DNA of 64,000 nt from Bradysia coprophila (GCF_014529535.1 NW_023503374.1:5456001-5520000), one strand, 5' to 3'; positions 35,938-48,875 are shown, numbered from the stretch's first letter. Made by a program: numbers and translations. Notes: a model not told the origin generated them from the sequence alone.

Positions 35938-36012
35938 TGCCGCAAACAGAGAAATAATAACAGATGGCGTTGGGCGGCATCAACGCCTTCTGTTATCATT
36001 TCGCTGCCCGTA
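35938..36012. repeat. Hairpin downstream of mei-9
   Basis: GATAACAGAAGGCGTTG-type sequence pairs with itself: AATAACAGATGGCGTTG near 35954-35970 and CAACGCCTTCTGTTATC near 35980-35996, across a loop of about 8 nt. It may be a small MITE or a structured transcript. Confidence 0.45.
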
Positions 36013-36125
36013 GATTTTACAGCTCACGAACTCACGTTTCATGTAAGACACTACTCACGATTTTCAAATCCAGTTTTTTGAGTACTTTATAAAATCGAAA
36101 GACCAAAATTTTGGTACAAAAATGT

Positions 36126-36131
36126 TTTATT
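36126..36131 (-). terminator. Polyadenylation signal of mei-9
   Basis: AATAAA on the minus strand, 31 nt beyond the stop codon at 36162. This would give an unusually short 3' UTR. Confidence 0.6.
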
Positions 36132-36161
36132 TTAAATATCTGCCCGTCACACGAAGGAATA

Positions 36162-39100
36162 TTATTTTCTGATACCAAAACGTTTGGATTTATACGAAGC
36201 TTTCTTATCGACTGCAGAATCTGAAGGAACGGGCTTGTGTGCGGTATGTAAAATATCATGCAGCAGCTTAGCATTGCCTTCACTATTCAAAATAACAGCA
36301 AGTTCGGCCTAAGAAGTATTGCAAGAATAAAAAAAAAGATTTCCTTTAAACTTTTCCGTCAAACGGTACCTCGGTTTGTTTCAACAACTCTTTCATATTT
36401 GCCACTCGTCTCATCAGCATGTGAATATTTCTCGAGTTGATACCCGGCAATTTCATTAGAAAATCATGTGTGGTGGGGTTGATCTTATCGACAATTGTTT
36501 CTAGTTCTTTGGCGTCTGACGATCCGAAAGATGCGGCCGTCTGAAAATTAATGATGTTTACAAATTGCAGCAAGAAATACTATATATTTCGGACAGTAGA
36601 TGGAACCAGTACATCAATCCTTAAACATTGGACCAGATCAAGGCCGGACTGGCCAAAAAAAGCCTTTAGGCGTTCTATTAAAGAAAATTTGTAAGAAACG
36701 CTTCTTTGCCCTTCATTTATACAAAAATAAAAAAAACTCGTCAGTTCGGGCCTGGACAAAATGACTAAGTATTTTTGTCATGCTAACTGTGAAACTGAGC
36801 GATATTGCACCACAAATATCGAAAACGTTTTTAAGCCGAAATTTACCATCATAATGGACTCACCGTTGCATCAGGTTCGTCTCGGTTTTGCTTCAACTCT
36901 TCAAATAGTTGTGCCGTTGCATATGGACTTGGTGACCAGACGATACGCAATTTCGGGAAACAAATGGTCAACAGTTGTAACTTCTGTGTTATATCAACAT
37001 TGGACATTGATTCGCCGGAAATCATGTAGTGACTCTGAAAAACGTACACATTTTTGGTTAATGGATACCTTCAAATAATCACTGTCCTACTGCACCTGAA
37101 GATGAAAAGGTTTGTTTTGATCGAATTCAATTAGCAGTATTGGCTTGAGGTAGTGTCTCGTCATTTGAACACATTGATTGTACAATCTTCCTGAATTCAA
37201 ACTGCCGATCAAATCGGAAATAGATTTGCGTTCAACACAAATATCTGGAGTCAGAATGTAGTCACCAATCTACAGAAGGAAACGAATTGTAATTAGATCT
37301 GTTGCTTGCATCCCAATTCATCAAACCGATGAGCGGCAATATTTCAATGATTCTTGACCAACGTCAACACTTAACTGTTATTGTAACGGGAACTACTTCT
37401 ATGCCACGCTTATGTATCAAACAAGGCAGATCGGAACGAAACTCTCGCATGTCGACTATGATTTTCGGTATTGTTTTGACCGCTGTACTTTGACCACCAG
37501 CTTTCCTCGTGTCCTCTTTAATAGCATTCTGCATGGCCAACAATGGGTCATCCGATTTTCCATCTTGATACTCAGGCACCACCATTTTCTATTCGGCAGA
37601 AAATAGTGAAAAGTTGAATGACAGCAAAGGTATCGTGAAGGGCTTACACTCTTCGTCTCGATCAAAAATTCGAACGCTTGCTTCTCACGTCTTAGAGTCG
37701 TTAAGTAGGACTGCTCTTCAACGGTTTGTGCATGCAGCAGGAAAAAGACTTTCAATCGATAATGGGGCTGGCGTCTTTTCATAGCTTCAAATGTTTCAAT
37801 CTGCCGAATGGCCGTAACATTGCTGTGATACATAATGACGTAGCCAGGATCCATGCCATTCAGGGTGTGTTCCAGTGACAAAACGCCATCCTCGTAATTT
37901 TTGAACGTTTGTATGCAAACAATGGGTTTGGTGGTTGTGTTCAGTATTTGAGTGACATCCAAATTTTCCAGCTGAAAATTGGGAATTAAGTTTTCTTATC
38001 GGCTTGAGTAAACGCAACTCTTAAACCTCAGCAAATGATTCAAAGGCCGCATCAGCCATTTGTGTTACATCAAAAGAGTCGTCCACCGATTCGTTGAGTT
38101 TACTTTGGGTCATTGTCAAAATGTACGAGTCACGGTACAGATCATCATCTGCAAATTAACAAAATTTTCATGAAAAGTTACAACTCCAAACAGATGCACA
38201 TTGCGCCACTAACCAACATGATCATCTTGAACAAAGATCTCATTCTTCTCTGCCGATTCAGTGTCATCAGCGCCCAATTCGGCATCCTCAATCTCTTTCT
38301 TCTTAGCGATGCGGTCTCGAATAAATAATTTTTTATCGTTGGGTTCCGCAGAGGTACTTGGCTTTGTGGCTTTCGGTGGAACGGTAGGTAACGATATTGG
38401 TTCAGGAGCGGGTTTTTGCTAGAACCAAATCTTATGTTAGAATCAAGCCAGTGATCGATCCACTATTCGATTACCTTTGTCTTGTAAATGGCAGCATTTT
38501 CAATCCGCACAGCATCTGCATCCGATTCTTGAACGACTTGAAACTTTTCCGACAACTTGGCCACAGTCAAATCATTCCGAACGGCTTGATAGAAGAGATG
38601 ACGTTCACCGCCTTGCAGCAAATACTGATTCAATTGTGAACAGGTTCGCGAATCCTGACACAATATCAACACTTTAATTGGCTCGTTCAAGATAGTCGGT
38701 CTACGGTCGATGGAACGTTTAATATCATTTGGGATTTCCAAGCGTAAAATTTCCGACAGAGCTTTCCACTTTGGACACAGTTCCGGTTCGAATTCTGAAC
38801 ATAAAAAATGGAGCAATTTTGTGTGTGTGTGTGTGTGTGTTATGTGTGACTACCTTACCATCTTTGTCATTGTAGACACGCTCCTTTGTAATTTTAAAAA
38901 TTTGTTCGGCTGCATCCAAAAACACCCAGCCGGAACTGTTGTTGGCATAAGTGGAAGAGCGATATTTCTTCATAGAAACGAACATGGACACGGAATCGCT
39001 GTAAATTGCTGATCTGAAACATGCATTCAATGGAACTTATGACGAACAAATTACAAAAGCGTGAAGTTCATATGAATCCCTCGCATTCTGCCGACCAATT

Positions 39101-40203
39101 TGTCGGTTTCCCAGGTTAATCTCAAGTTCATACTTACATCATCAAACTGCGCATCACCTTCAAGTCCGAAATCAATACTTTAGTCTGTGAGCTCAATTGA
39201 TGCCAGACGGAGTCCAACTGCGCCTGTAGAATCTTGTGAAATTTCTTCGTAACACAATTCTCGACGGTTATCTCTTGCATATCAACGAACCGATTTATTC
39301 GCTTGATTTCCTTCACCAGATAGTTCATAATGTCCAGAATGTGCGTCTGAATCATTGTCATCTTTGTGGTCATCGGTATGTGCAGTTCAACGACTTGAGG
39401 TTCGTATGGCTTCAACGACTTCTGTACTGTAATGTGGAACCGAGGCCAAATGTACAGTTCTTTGACGAAAATATTTCTCATCACTTTCTCCACATGCCCG
39501 TAGCCATATGTAAACGATTCGGCTGCATTGGTGAACGCCTTGATGAAGCCGGTTTTGTTTTTCTGGCGATACAGGCGTAGAGCGAAAGCCTCCTGGCACG
39601 ATTCAACGATTTGATGGGCTCGCAAAATGATGATGCCCGTAATCAAATCGATAGGAATGCGCTCCTTCAACAGATCGACGACGAGGATACGAGTCGTTAG
39701 AAATTGGATGCCACCCTGCAGATAGATTTGCTGACGCTCGTTGGCATTCGTTGACGACTCGTGAATGTGTCGCGAATCGATTCTTGATTTGAAATATTTC
39801 TCCTCGTAATCGGCAGCGTTTATTACCAACACCAAGTTTGCCGAATCACAGTAAGCTCGCAATAAGTTTGTGACGACGGTGTTGTAACTGATTCCCCTGG
39901 TAAGCAAGTGTTTCAAAGTAAAAATCGGTGCAATGGAATGTAATGCTAAAAGTCTTACTTGGCACACACAACGAGTGCGTCCGAATAAACTAGATCGAGA
40001 AAAATTTGTTTTTGGTACGGCAGCATATAAACACCACTTTTATCGAGGAACTCTTCCGCTCCGACGGCCTCACACATTTTCTTTTCCAACTCAAGTTCAC
40101 TCTCGTCATCTTTGCTATCCGTATCTTGGACACTGAAAGAACTGGACGAAGTTGATGGTTCCGGATTTAGTGATGATGATGTTGATTGATGGGCGGACGA
40201 CAT
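36162..40203 (-). CDS. mei-9: mei-9 / XPF (ERCC4): structure-specific DNA repair endonuclease
   Basis: Catalytic subunit that pairs with ERCC1 to cut 5' of lesions in nucleotide excision repair; in flies it also resolves meiotic recombination intermediates. Twelve exons read leftward: 39959-40203, 39138-39896, 38859-39013, 38475-38794, 38214-38418, 38027-38148, 37648-37971, 37376-37588, 37096-37269, 36864-37034, 36370-36540 and 36162-36308, giving 1001 aa. Residues 1-60 are Ser/acid-rich. From about 65 comes the inactive helicase-like region ([20 protein letters not shown]). The nuclease signature [18 protein letters not shown] (ERK at about 794-796) starts exon 9. The C-terminus has a tandem helix-hairpin-helix domain ([20 protein letters not shown]). 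All key residues are present. It shares a 340-bp upstream region with VMA21. Confidence 0.95.
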
Positions 40204-40542
40204 GATTGGCGATTTCGATAATAGTTTTCGCTTTACATCAGTGAGGTGCGAGGAATCGCGTAAATCATTTCTTTCAATTTAAAGATTTTATTGTGAAATA
40301 AACATCAACAACCGTTAATGTCACAGAAAATCTACTGTAAGACACTGTTGTCACGAGCCGGCAGTACGGTGCATCCTCTGGTACTACTACAGTAATTGTA
40401 AACTTTCTCTATTTTTTTGTACTAAATTTGACACTTCCACTCTTCAGTCACTGTCAAACTTTTAATCATATGATAAAGCTTCACAGCCAAACTAGCGACC
40501 GACTGTACATGTAATTTTACAAGTGAAAATATAAATGATATA
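40204..40542. promoter_or_regulatory. Shared upstream region of mei-9 and VMA21
   Basis: The two start codons are head to head, 339 bp apart, with no other gene between. A bidirectional promoter is inferred from this spacing. I see no strong TATA box for either side. Confidence 0.5.
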
Positions 40543-42967
40543 ATGGCCAAACAAAAGAACAACAAACCGAAACCGGTAAGACTCACCCCATCTCAACGAA
40601 ACTAAGGCTTCATTCTAACATTCCTGCACATCATTTCACAATTTGTGATCACGCCTAGGCCCGGGCATTTCAGTGCATGTTCGCTGTCACTTTGCATGCA
40701 AAGTGATAGTCATTCCCATAGAATGTGTTTGTTTAATCAAAAGAATCCAATTGTTTTGAGGGGAGCAAACACTGATATTCATGACGCGGGTACTTCCTGT
40801 TAAAAGCCGTGGAATAAACGTTTCCAGACGACAGTAGTGCCAGTGCTAGAAGTGTCGTGGACATACCGTGTCCCAGATGTGATTGAACATTAGGTTTAAC
40901 AATTTGAAACCCAAAAAAGAGGACAGTTCGTCCCTTGGTTTGGTTTGACTGTGAGGTAGTTACTTTACTCGCAACTGAGCACTGAGGAAATCTCTTGTTG
41001 GGCCCATTGTGTTTTTCCTCAACCATTCTATCATTCTCACACCTATTTATGTGTCTTGTCCATAGTAAGCACTCGAGGTTTGTTTACACAATCATCTTAT
41101 TCAGTTCATGTCGTTCACTGAGTCATTTGGAAGTGGCTCAGGGCTCTAGTGAGATTAAGTAGCTAAACTTACAGCATATAGCTGGTTGACACTGTAGTGT
41201 CGTCACCGTTATTTTACAATCTATGAAAGATGGAACTTGTGAGAGTTCAAACATTTGTCTGGTTGGGACGATCTCCTTCCAGACTATGTAACATATCTCT
41301 TGTGATCCTTTTCACCTCGCTTCTACACGCTCCTACACCTCAAAATGTGTGTGGCCTACATTTGATGTACCGACTGATTTGGTATTCGTTTCCCTCCTCG
41401 GATCTAAATATTTCGTCTTATTTCCACGATTGACAGAAACTCCAAATCGGATTTAGAAACTTCCAGGTGATTCTCAAATTTACGAGACCCTGATGGTGTA
41501 AGTCAAGAAGATGGATATGCGAAATCTCTGTACGTTTTGAACTTGAACTGAAATATTAGATTGAGTTTGAAACTGGGACTTGATCAGCAGAAAGTGGAGT
41601 AGTCAATCTATTTACTAATCCTCACATCATTCCCGGTTTTGCCTGCGTTACGATAAATTGTTAGAGGGATTCTTTTGAAAAACAGAATCTTGAAATCGGA
41701 CGCATTTTCCATTGGACTATTTTATATGTGCCTGGATTGGTATTGGTCCCTAGAATCTAAAACCACTTTCAAAAAAATTCTTCGAAGCTTGTGTGGCTGG
41801 TGGGAGGTGATCGAAAACTGAAAACATGGACTTTTCTTACAGAAATTTCTCCAGGTACACGAGCCGTACAGGGTCGTGTGGGGTGTCATTAGAAAGGTAA
41901 TTGCATGTACTTTCGGGGTAAATGGGGTCTTATTGGGTTTAAAATTCATCCACACTGAGACATGTGCAGTTGAAGTTTTCAACCGAAAAAAGACTGAAAA
42001 CTCACACTTTTCATACAGAAATTTCTCGAGGTACACGAAACGTACATGGTCGTATGAGGTGTCATATGAAAGGTAATTGCATGTACTTTCAGGAGAAGTA
42101 CAGCTTACGGAAGTTTGGTAGCATCTCCGATGCAATATAAGCACTTAAACATTTCAACTTCACATAATTCATCGTAGATGCAACCAAACTTCCGTAAGCT
42201 CTACTTATCCTGAAAGAACATGCAATTACCTTTCATATGACACCCCACACGGCCATGAACGTTTCTTGTAACTCGAGAAATTTCTGTAAGAAAAGTGTGA
42301 GTTTTTAGTCTTTTTTCGGTTGAAAACTTCAACTGCACATGTCTCAGTGTGGATGAATTTAAAACCCAATAAGACCCTATTTGCCCCGGAAGTACATGCA
42401 ATTACCTTTCTAGTGACACCCCACACGACACTGTACGGCTCGTGTAACTGGAGAAATTTTTGTAAGAAAAGTGTAAGTTTTCGGTTTTTGATCACCTCAC
42501 ACTAGTCACACAAGCTTCGAAGAATTTTTTTGAAAGTGGTTTTGGCTTCTGGGGTCGAATACCTAATTGGGCATATATAAAAAAGTCCAATGGAAAATGC
42601 GTCCGATTTCAAGATTCTGTTTTTCAAAAGAATCCCTTTTAGTTTGACGAACTTCTCAACTTGGTTACCATTTTTATCTGCTTAAAAATCGATTGTTTCT
42701 TTTCTCTTCCGTTTACAGGTCGTCCACAGTGATTCGACTGCATTCCAAACCGTATTATTTTACTGCCTGTTAATCATCTTTCTGCCAATTGTGACATTCT
42801 TTTCGCTGAAATACATGTTATTCGATTCGGTCCTACAAGCCACATCCATACAAAGTAATATATACTCAGCAGTAGCCGCTGTGATTACGCTCCATTTCGC
42901 TTTGGGGCTGTACTTATACAGAGCCTATTTCAATGCTGAGAAATCGGCTGCGGAAAAAGAAGACTAA
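40543..42967 (+). CDS. VMA21: VMA21: V-ATPase V0 assembly factor
   Basis: Small ER/Golgi membrane protein that escorts assembly of the V0 sector. Two exons: 40543-40575 (MAKQKNNKPKP) and 42719-42967, giving 93 aa, close to the family's usual size. Two membrane helices are clear: TVLFYCLLIIFLPIVTFFSL and NIYSAVAAVITLHFALGLYL, followed by a charged tail ending EKSAAEKED. The tiny first exon is supported by its ATG, a CCG|GTAAG donor and frame continuity. The 2.1-kb intron is much longer than its neighbours because it holds a foldback repeat. AATAAA lies at 43018-43023, and the next gene converges on it from the right. Confidence 0.92.
41664..42640. mobile_element. Foldback element in the VMA21 intron
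   Basis: The arms, about 41664-42127 and 42178-42640, are inverted copies around a spacer of about 50 bp. The ends read AGAGGGATTCTTTTGAAAAA and its complement. Each arm also contains an internal tandem duplication of about 180 bp: the block with GTCTCAGTGTGGATGAATTT or its complement, GTACATGCAATTACCTTTC, and so on. No target-site duplication was found and it has no coding capacity. Confidence 0.75.
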
Positions 42968-43017
42968 AAGGGGTGGCGACAATTTGTGAACATACTCTTC
43001 GAACAGCATGAAGATAC

Positions 43018-43023
43018 AATAAA
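43018..43023 (+). terminator. Polyadenylation signal of VMA21
   Basis: AATAAA lies 51 nt after the VMA21 stop. Minus-strand AATAAA copies (43060-43065 and 43072-43077) probably serve the convergent C2-domain gene, so the two 3' ends nearly meet. Confidence 0.65.
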
Positions 43024-43369
43024 AACATTTGGTGGATTACATAAAATAAAATCGCAATTTTTATTCTTTTTTTTATTATGAAATATTGATTTTGTTATAG
43101 TATACGACGGTTCTACTAAGTCTTAGCTTATACGCGAAACCCTTTTTAAAAAAATAATAATTTAAACCAAGAAACTGAATTATTCTTAATCATTGTTCCG
43201 AGAGAGGAGTTATACTTAAACATAAAGAAGTAAAAAGGAACGAACCAGATCGAATCCGAATCAATGTAAAACCCGCCTGAGTAACTGCCGGTCTTACTTG
43301 TTCACTGAATGGTTCAATTTAAACTTACCGTTTGAAAACGATGACTCGTACGCGCTTATCATTCGAATG

Positions 43370-45643
43370 TTATTCATGAGTTTGGACGTTCACTGATGGG
43401 TTTTCATCTCCCAGTACATTATTCCGAGTGGATCGTTCAAAAACATTGGTTAACACATCGCCACGATCCACTGTCTCCGTTACCGGTTCGCTCGTACCAC
43501 AATCAATTTCTAAAGTCGAAAAACGATTCCAATCAAATTCACCGCTATCGTCCACATCATCTTCGTCCGGACAAGTGTTCAAATCGTTTTCAAATTCATC
43601 GTCAACATCGAAACTCTCGTCGGCGGCAGTGACGTCTAATAGACGGGATTTCAGTCGCTCACTTATTTCTTCGAGTTCGGTGAACTTGCGTTTCAATGTT
43701 CGACTCAGCACCACATTGTCTAAGTGGTACGAACCAGTCTCTAAGTCTTTCAAAGTATTTGGCAGTTCCGATGTGTCGTCGGTTGAAGTATTACTATTTT
43801 CTACGCAGTCCGTATCGTCTGTTGGCACAATATGAATCTGGAAAACGTTCATATTCACAGTCACATAAAGCGGAATTCTTATTATAATAAATTGTTAAAG
43901 TTACCTTCAGTTCACCGTTGACGTGACCGGCTGCGTCAACCATATTGAAATAACCGGCTATAGTCGATTCAGAAGATAGTGGACTCAAATCTATTGCAGT
44001 GACACCAATCATTTCGTCTTGGTCAGTGTGTTGAGAGCCATGACTCATCATCGAATTCGAGGATATTTTTCGCCAGATTTTCAAAACAAGTTTCTTGTCA
44101 GTCTGCAGGGAAAGTCGAAAACCGTTATCGTAAAATTTTATCAAGGATGAAGTCAGAATTAAATGGCTTTTCATATCACAGGGTCTGGAATATCGTTGAA
44201 GCTTTAAGAAAAAAGGAAAAAAGCCCGCACTCAATCTCCACTTCATTTCCTCCCTCAGTTTACTCTAAAGATAACTTAAAATCAAAACTTTTCCCCGCTT
44301 TAAAGTAAGTCTCTAGATTTTGTATAGTCAGGACCTGATTCGGTAAATAGGCTCGTCAAGAAGCTACTTCTTCCGCAGAAGTTAGGACACCTTGGACCTC
44401 CATACTAAAAATTAAAAATTTGTGAATTTGCAACTCACTTCTTTTTGCAGCAAATCCTTTGGCAGCATAACGTTGAATTTTTCGTTCCAGTGAGGATTGC
44501 AGCTATTTTGTGCAATTCTCGTAGCAAACGTCGAATATTGCTCTCCGTTATCAAATTCAATCGCTTCAAATGAAACATAAGTACAGGGCCTGTTGTCCTC
44601 AGTCGACTCGTCATCCAGACTGTCATGAGTATTGTCCTTAGCTATCAAATTCCGTGCACGGTCTATTTTCACTGTCACTCGAACATTTTCTTTAATACCT
44701 TTCGGTTGGACATTATTTGTTGGCAGATTCGTTGCTCTTCCGTTCACTTTAAATGGTAGTGCCGATGACGATGTGATCAAACTCGGTGTAGGATTTTTCA
44801 ATGCATTATGCAGAACATCCAACAAATCGGATGTGCGCCGTAATTGATAACGTGGATCGGTTGAATACTGTTGGCGTTGATCTGTTGACTCAGAAACTCG
44901 TTTTGGAAGACTCAATGCCAAGTTGTCAATAAATGTGTTCAGCATATCGGCTAGTGCGGTTTGGTTTGCCTTTTTCGCAGTCGGATTGTCGCTTCTACTT
45001 GTCGTGCAGGGATTAATCGTAATGTTTCTGCTCGATTTGAATGCATTCAATTGATCCACCGTTCCAATGGCCAACGCTACCTGTATTTTTGCCGACATAA
45101 TGGAACCAATGTTAACTTCTATCCAGTCGGTAAGCGACACCACAGGCATCTGTATTGGGATTCATTAAATGAATATGGTTGGTCATCAGTTGGACATGAA
45201 GATTTTCAATTCGGTTACCTTTCCCTTGTAGAATTGACTGGCGTTTTTGGGATTGCCGAAAGTGTCGAAAAAGGGGCGCAGCTGTATGGGGATATTCAAC
45301 AGTTCCTTGAACGAATTCTCTTTCTTCTCCCACAGTTTCAAGTCCATGTTATTGTTCTTACAGTGACTGTACAATTTTGGATCGTTTACCTCGAACATCT
45401 GCAAGCGATTGTAAATTGACTCCGTCTTTTATGTGGCTGGCTAAAAATTCGCCAAGCACATACCTCTAAATACTCGAAGACATTGCTGCTGTTGTATGAA
45501 AACGGTGTAAAAGATGGTTGTTGTAATGCATTGCCCCAGAAATGGTTCCACGACAGAACTGTTTCCAGATAGCCACATTTCTCGTCTTTCGTCGATACTA
45601 TGTGAAACAGACCCGACAATGTCGGCACATTGTCGAAACCCAT
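43370..45643 (-). CDS. C2-domain protein, C2CD3-like (tentative)
   Basis: Five exons read leftward: 45464-45643, 45219-45398, 44439-45149, 43905-44102 and 43370-43837, giving 578 aa with all introns in phase 0. The N-terminus (PTLSGLFHIVSTKDEKCGYL) resembles the 'INGFFTIVSS..LGELQVSL' block of the centriolar protein C2CD3. Residues 61-150 (LKLWEKKENSFKELLNIPI, SLTDWIEVNIGSIMSAKIQV) look like the end of a C2 domain. A second C2 domain spans about 270-420 (VRVTVKIDRARNLIAKD, NPHWNEKFNVMLP, LVLKIWRKISS). The C-terminal 150 residues contain a charged helix (LKRKFTELEEISERLKSRL) and an acidic stretch. If it is C2CD3, it is far shorter than the vertebrate protein (over 2000 aa). The gene is real; the family call is moderate. 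A ciliary or centriolar role is only inferred. Confidence 0.8.
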
Positions 45644-46992
45644 TGCGTGTCTTCACTGTTAAATAAAGGTCGGATTTACACAAATTTTCTTCACAAAATT
45701 AAAAGTTTTCATCAAAACACAGAGAAGGTTTCGATGGAATCGTCGAAATGTCAATAGATGTCAAAATAGGTGAATATGTACTTGAATTTATGTAAACCGC
45801 CCGAAACCATCATGTCCACAACGATCTACTACAAAATCTTGTCGGCTAAATGCTAAATCGACGCCTCCATCAACATCAACAGCATCATCAAAGAGCATCA
45901 GTGCTATAAGAAAAGGTGAATGACCCGTAACAGTAGATGCCGTAACTGCGGCAAATTTTAACCGTTATGCAGTGTTTTGTCACTGTTGTTAACAGATAAA
46001 GTATAAAATTGTTCTTGCAAATGCTAGTAGCCTCGGACCACCACTGACTCCCTAGGTCGAAACAGTGTCTTTGCTTCATTAAATTAAATGTACTTCACGT
46101 GATCCTTTAGGTAAGGGAAGGGCATCTGCTCTGTTAAGTGTTCTGTTTGATTCATTTACCCTATACTTGAAAATGGTTTTTAGTCTAATAACCTTGCGCT
46201 GTGGGTGAGGTATAGTGTTGCATTTAGTCCGTTGCAAAATCGTAACGTTAAAAAACCGGGCGCTGCCACTTCCATATAAGTACACAAATGGTCATAGGTT
46301 CGAAAAGAAGACGTTATGGCTCCTCAGTTGATTACAAAGGCCGTGACAGAGGCTTTTTCTAGTGGCTCCCTCATCGACTTAGTATGGAGGAAGACAAAAT
46401 CCACTGAAACGTTCTAACTTTGCTGTCTCCGTGATTATACTGTTTAAACGACATGTTCTTTCAGAACGTCACCTAAATGGTTAACAGTGAAGAGCAGCGA
46501 ATATGTATACGCCATTTCCGATCATTTGATTCAAGTTCCCCCTTGTCTGTCACAGGCAGCCTGTGTTATTATTCTTCACACCAACACATAAAAATTTGAG
46601 TTGGAAATCGAAAGCAGATCAAAGGTGACTGATACAAAACTTTCAGATTCCAATAATTTTTCTTTTTTTGAAGTGATGAAAAGTGTACCTTTGATGCAAA
46701 TTTGGGGCATCGGTACAGTTTTCTCAAAGCACATGGAACTTTCACAGACAATTTTATTTTTTATTCAAAGCTGACATATTTTTACTCGAAAATGTGGTCG
46801 TACATTTTTCAAAAAGGGCTCTCGTAAAAAGATATCAGCGATCAAAAATTTCGAAACGCAGAAATGTAGGCTACAATTTCAGCGTAGGCTCGGAACCTCT
46901 TAAATTTTTACTGAAAGCTAACACATTTTACATACTACATGCGTCGAAAACTGTACTTTTCATGTTTTCATGTTTGAAGCACGCCTTTCGAC

Positions 46993-48191
46993 TAGGGTGT
47001 AGCCTGTAGCGGTTTTGACAAAATGTCTTAGTTCTTCTAAGGCTCAGCCGGAAATCCACTCAGCTGGTCCATCTGATCATTTTATGAAAGAAAAAAAAAT
47101 TTCAAACTTTAATTTTGTGCTGCCGCCAGATCGATTTTTGAAAATTTCGTCGTTTTCGGTCCACGCCACATAAATAGATTTTTTACGGTGGGCTCAGTGT
47201 ACATAAAAAGTTGGGTCCACATGGTAACCTAATCTCCAAACTTCACAGATTATTTCACAAAAAAGATCAAGCCTAAAAAATATTTTTTGAGTTCATGACT
47301 GATTGTCATAGTTCCCCGATGGTGATTTTGAGACTTAAATCTCGTCACAAAATTTGATGAAAATGTGCAAAAATGTAAATTAAACTTTAAATATGCTAAA
47401 TGGACCGCGGTGAGTCAAATACAACATCTGATTTGATTTGGGACACCTAAATTTATTATTTATCTGACAATACGAAACCTTTAATTTTAAACGTTTTCTA
47501 AGCTCATTTACGTACTGTTGACAGGTTCTATTGCCAGTGAGTACGTCTCGTTACATTTTCAAATTTAAAATTATTTAACGCTTAGAAAACGTTTAAAATT
47601 AAAGGTTTCGTATTGTCAGAACCTGGGAATACATTCTAAGCAAAAAAATTATTGATTTGATGTAATCCGACTTTCGTCGCCAATATTCCATGTACCAAAA
47701 TGTACCAAAATCACAACTTTTTGTCAGATAAATAATAAATTTAGATATCCCAATTCAAATCAGATGTTGTGTTTGACTCACCGCGGGCCCATTTAGCATA
47801 TTTAACGTTTAATTTACATTTTTGCACATTTTAATCAAATTTTGTAGCGAGATTTAAGTCTCAAAATCACCATCGGGGAACTTTGACAATCAGTCACAAA
47901 CTCAAAAAATATTTTTTAGACCTGATCTTTTTTGTGAAATAATCTGTGAAGTCTGGAGATTAGATTACCATGTGGACCCAACTTTTTATGTACACTGAGC
48001 CCACCGTAAAAAATCTATTTATGTGACGTGGACCGAAAACGACGAAATTTTCAAAAATCGATCTGGCGGCAGCACAAAATTAAAGTTTGAATTTTTTTTT
48101 CTTTCATAAAATGATCAGATGGACCAGCTGAGTGGATTTACAGCTGAGCCTTAGAAGAACTAAGACATTTTGTCAAAACCGCTACACCCTA
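46993..48191. mobile_element. hAT-like foldback element, 8-bp TSD (CTTTCGAC)
   Basis: Its 1199 bp have two arms of nearly 600 bp, for example GATCGATTTTTGAAAATTTC-type sequence near 47130 mirrored near 48040. The ends are TAGGGTGTAGC and GCTACACCCTA. CTTTCGAC is duplicated at 46985-46992 and 48192-48199. The left end carries a small extra duplication of GTAGC. No transposase is present. Confidence 0.92.
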
Positions 48192-48354
48192 CTTTCGACG
48201 CCCTCAGCATGTAAAATCCATTACATAACTCGGGATAAAAATGAAAGGGCTCGTTTTCGTGTGTTTATTGACCTCGGCTTTGGCTCGGATAAACAAAATT
48301 CACACTAAAACTCTACTTTTCATTTTTATCCCTAGTCATGTAAAATACTATTAA

Positions 48355-48875
48355 CACCAAACGAGGGTCGTACTTTTTCCAAAAAAAATCGAGTCCAAAA
48401 TTATCATCAAAATAATAATAATATTGCCCCGAAATGTAGGCAACAATTTAGCCATATGTAGATTCCTCTTAAGACGAATCGACACATGGCTAAATTGTTG
48501 CCTATATTTCGGGGCAAAATCATTATTATTTTGATGATAATTTTGGACTCGATTTTTTTTTGGAAAAAGTATGACCATCGTTTGGTGTTAAAATGTGTTA
48601 ATTTTCAGCAAAAATTTAAATGCTTGTGGTGACGTAATCTAACTCCGAGAAAACTCAAAATATGTGGCAATTTTCGTAAAATATTGAGTTTTCTCGGACG
48701 AGTTTACATCACCACAAACATTTAAATTTTTACTGACACATTTTATAAACAAACGATATGGTCGTACTTTTTCGAAAAAGGATGCGAGTCCAAAATTATC
48801 ATCAAAATAATAATAATTTTGCCGCGAAATGTAGGCAACAATTTATCCATATGTAGTTTCCTCTTTATTCCCACA
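48355..48875. mobile_element. Foldback elements, family B
   Basis: A palindrome centred near 48470 (CTCTTAAGACG) has arms containing TAGCCATATGTAGATTC, TTATCATCAAAATAATAATA and TCGTACTTTTTC. A second inverted pair follows at 48600-48740 (ACATTTAAA blocks around a TCTCGG-containing loop), ending with another arm at 48755-48875. The same family is at 52652-53018. Confidence 0.65.

Noticed and set aside
40733-41026. 97-codon minus-strand frame in the VMA21 intron
   Set aside because: It has no recognisable protein, no splice partners and no codon-use signal. It is probably chance.
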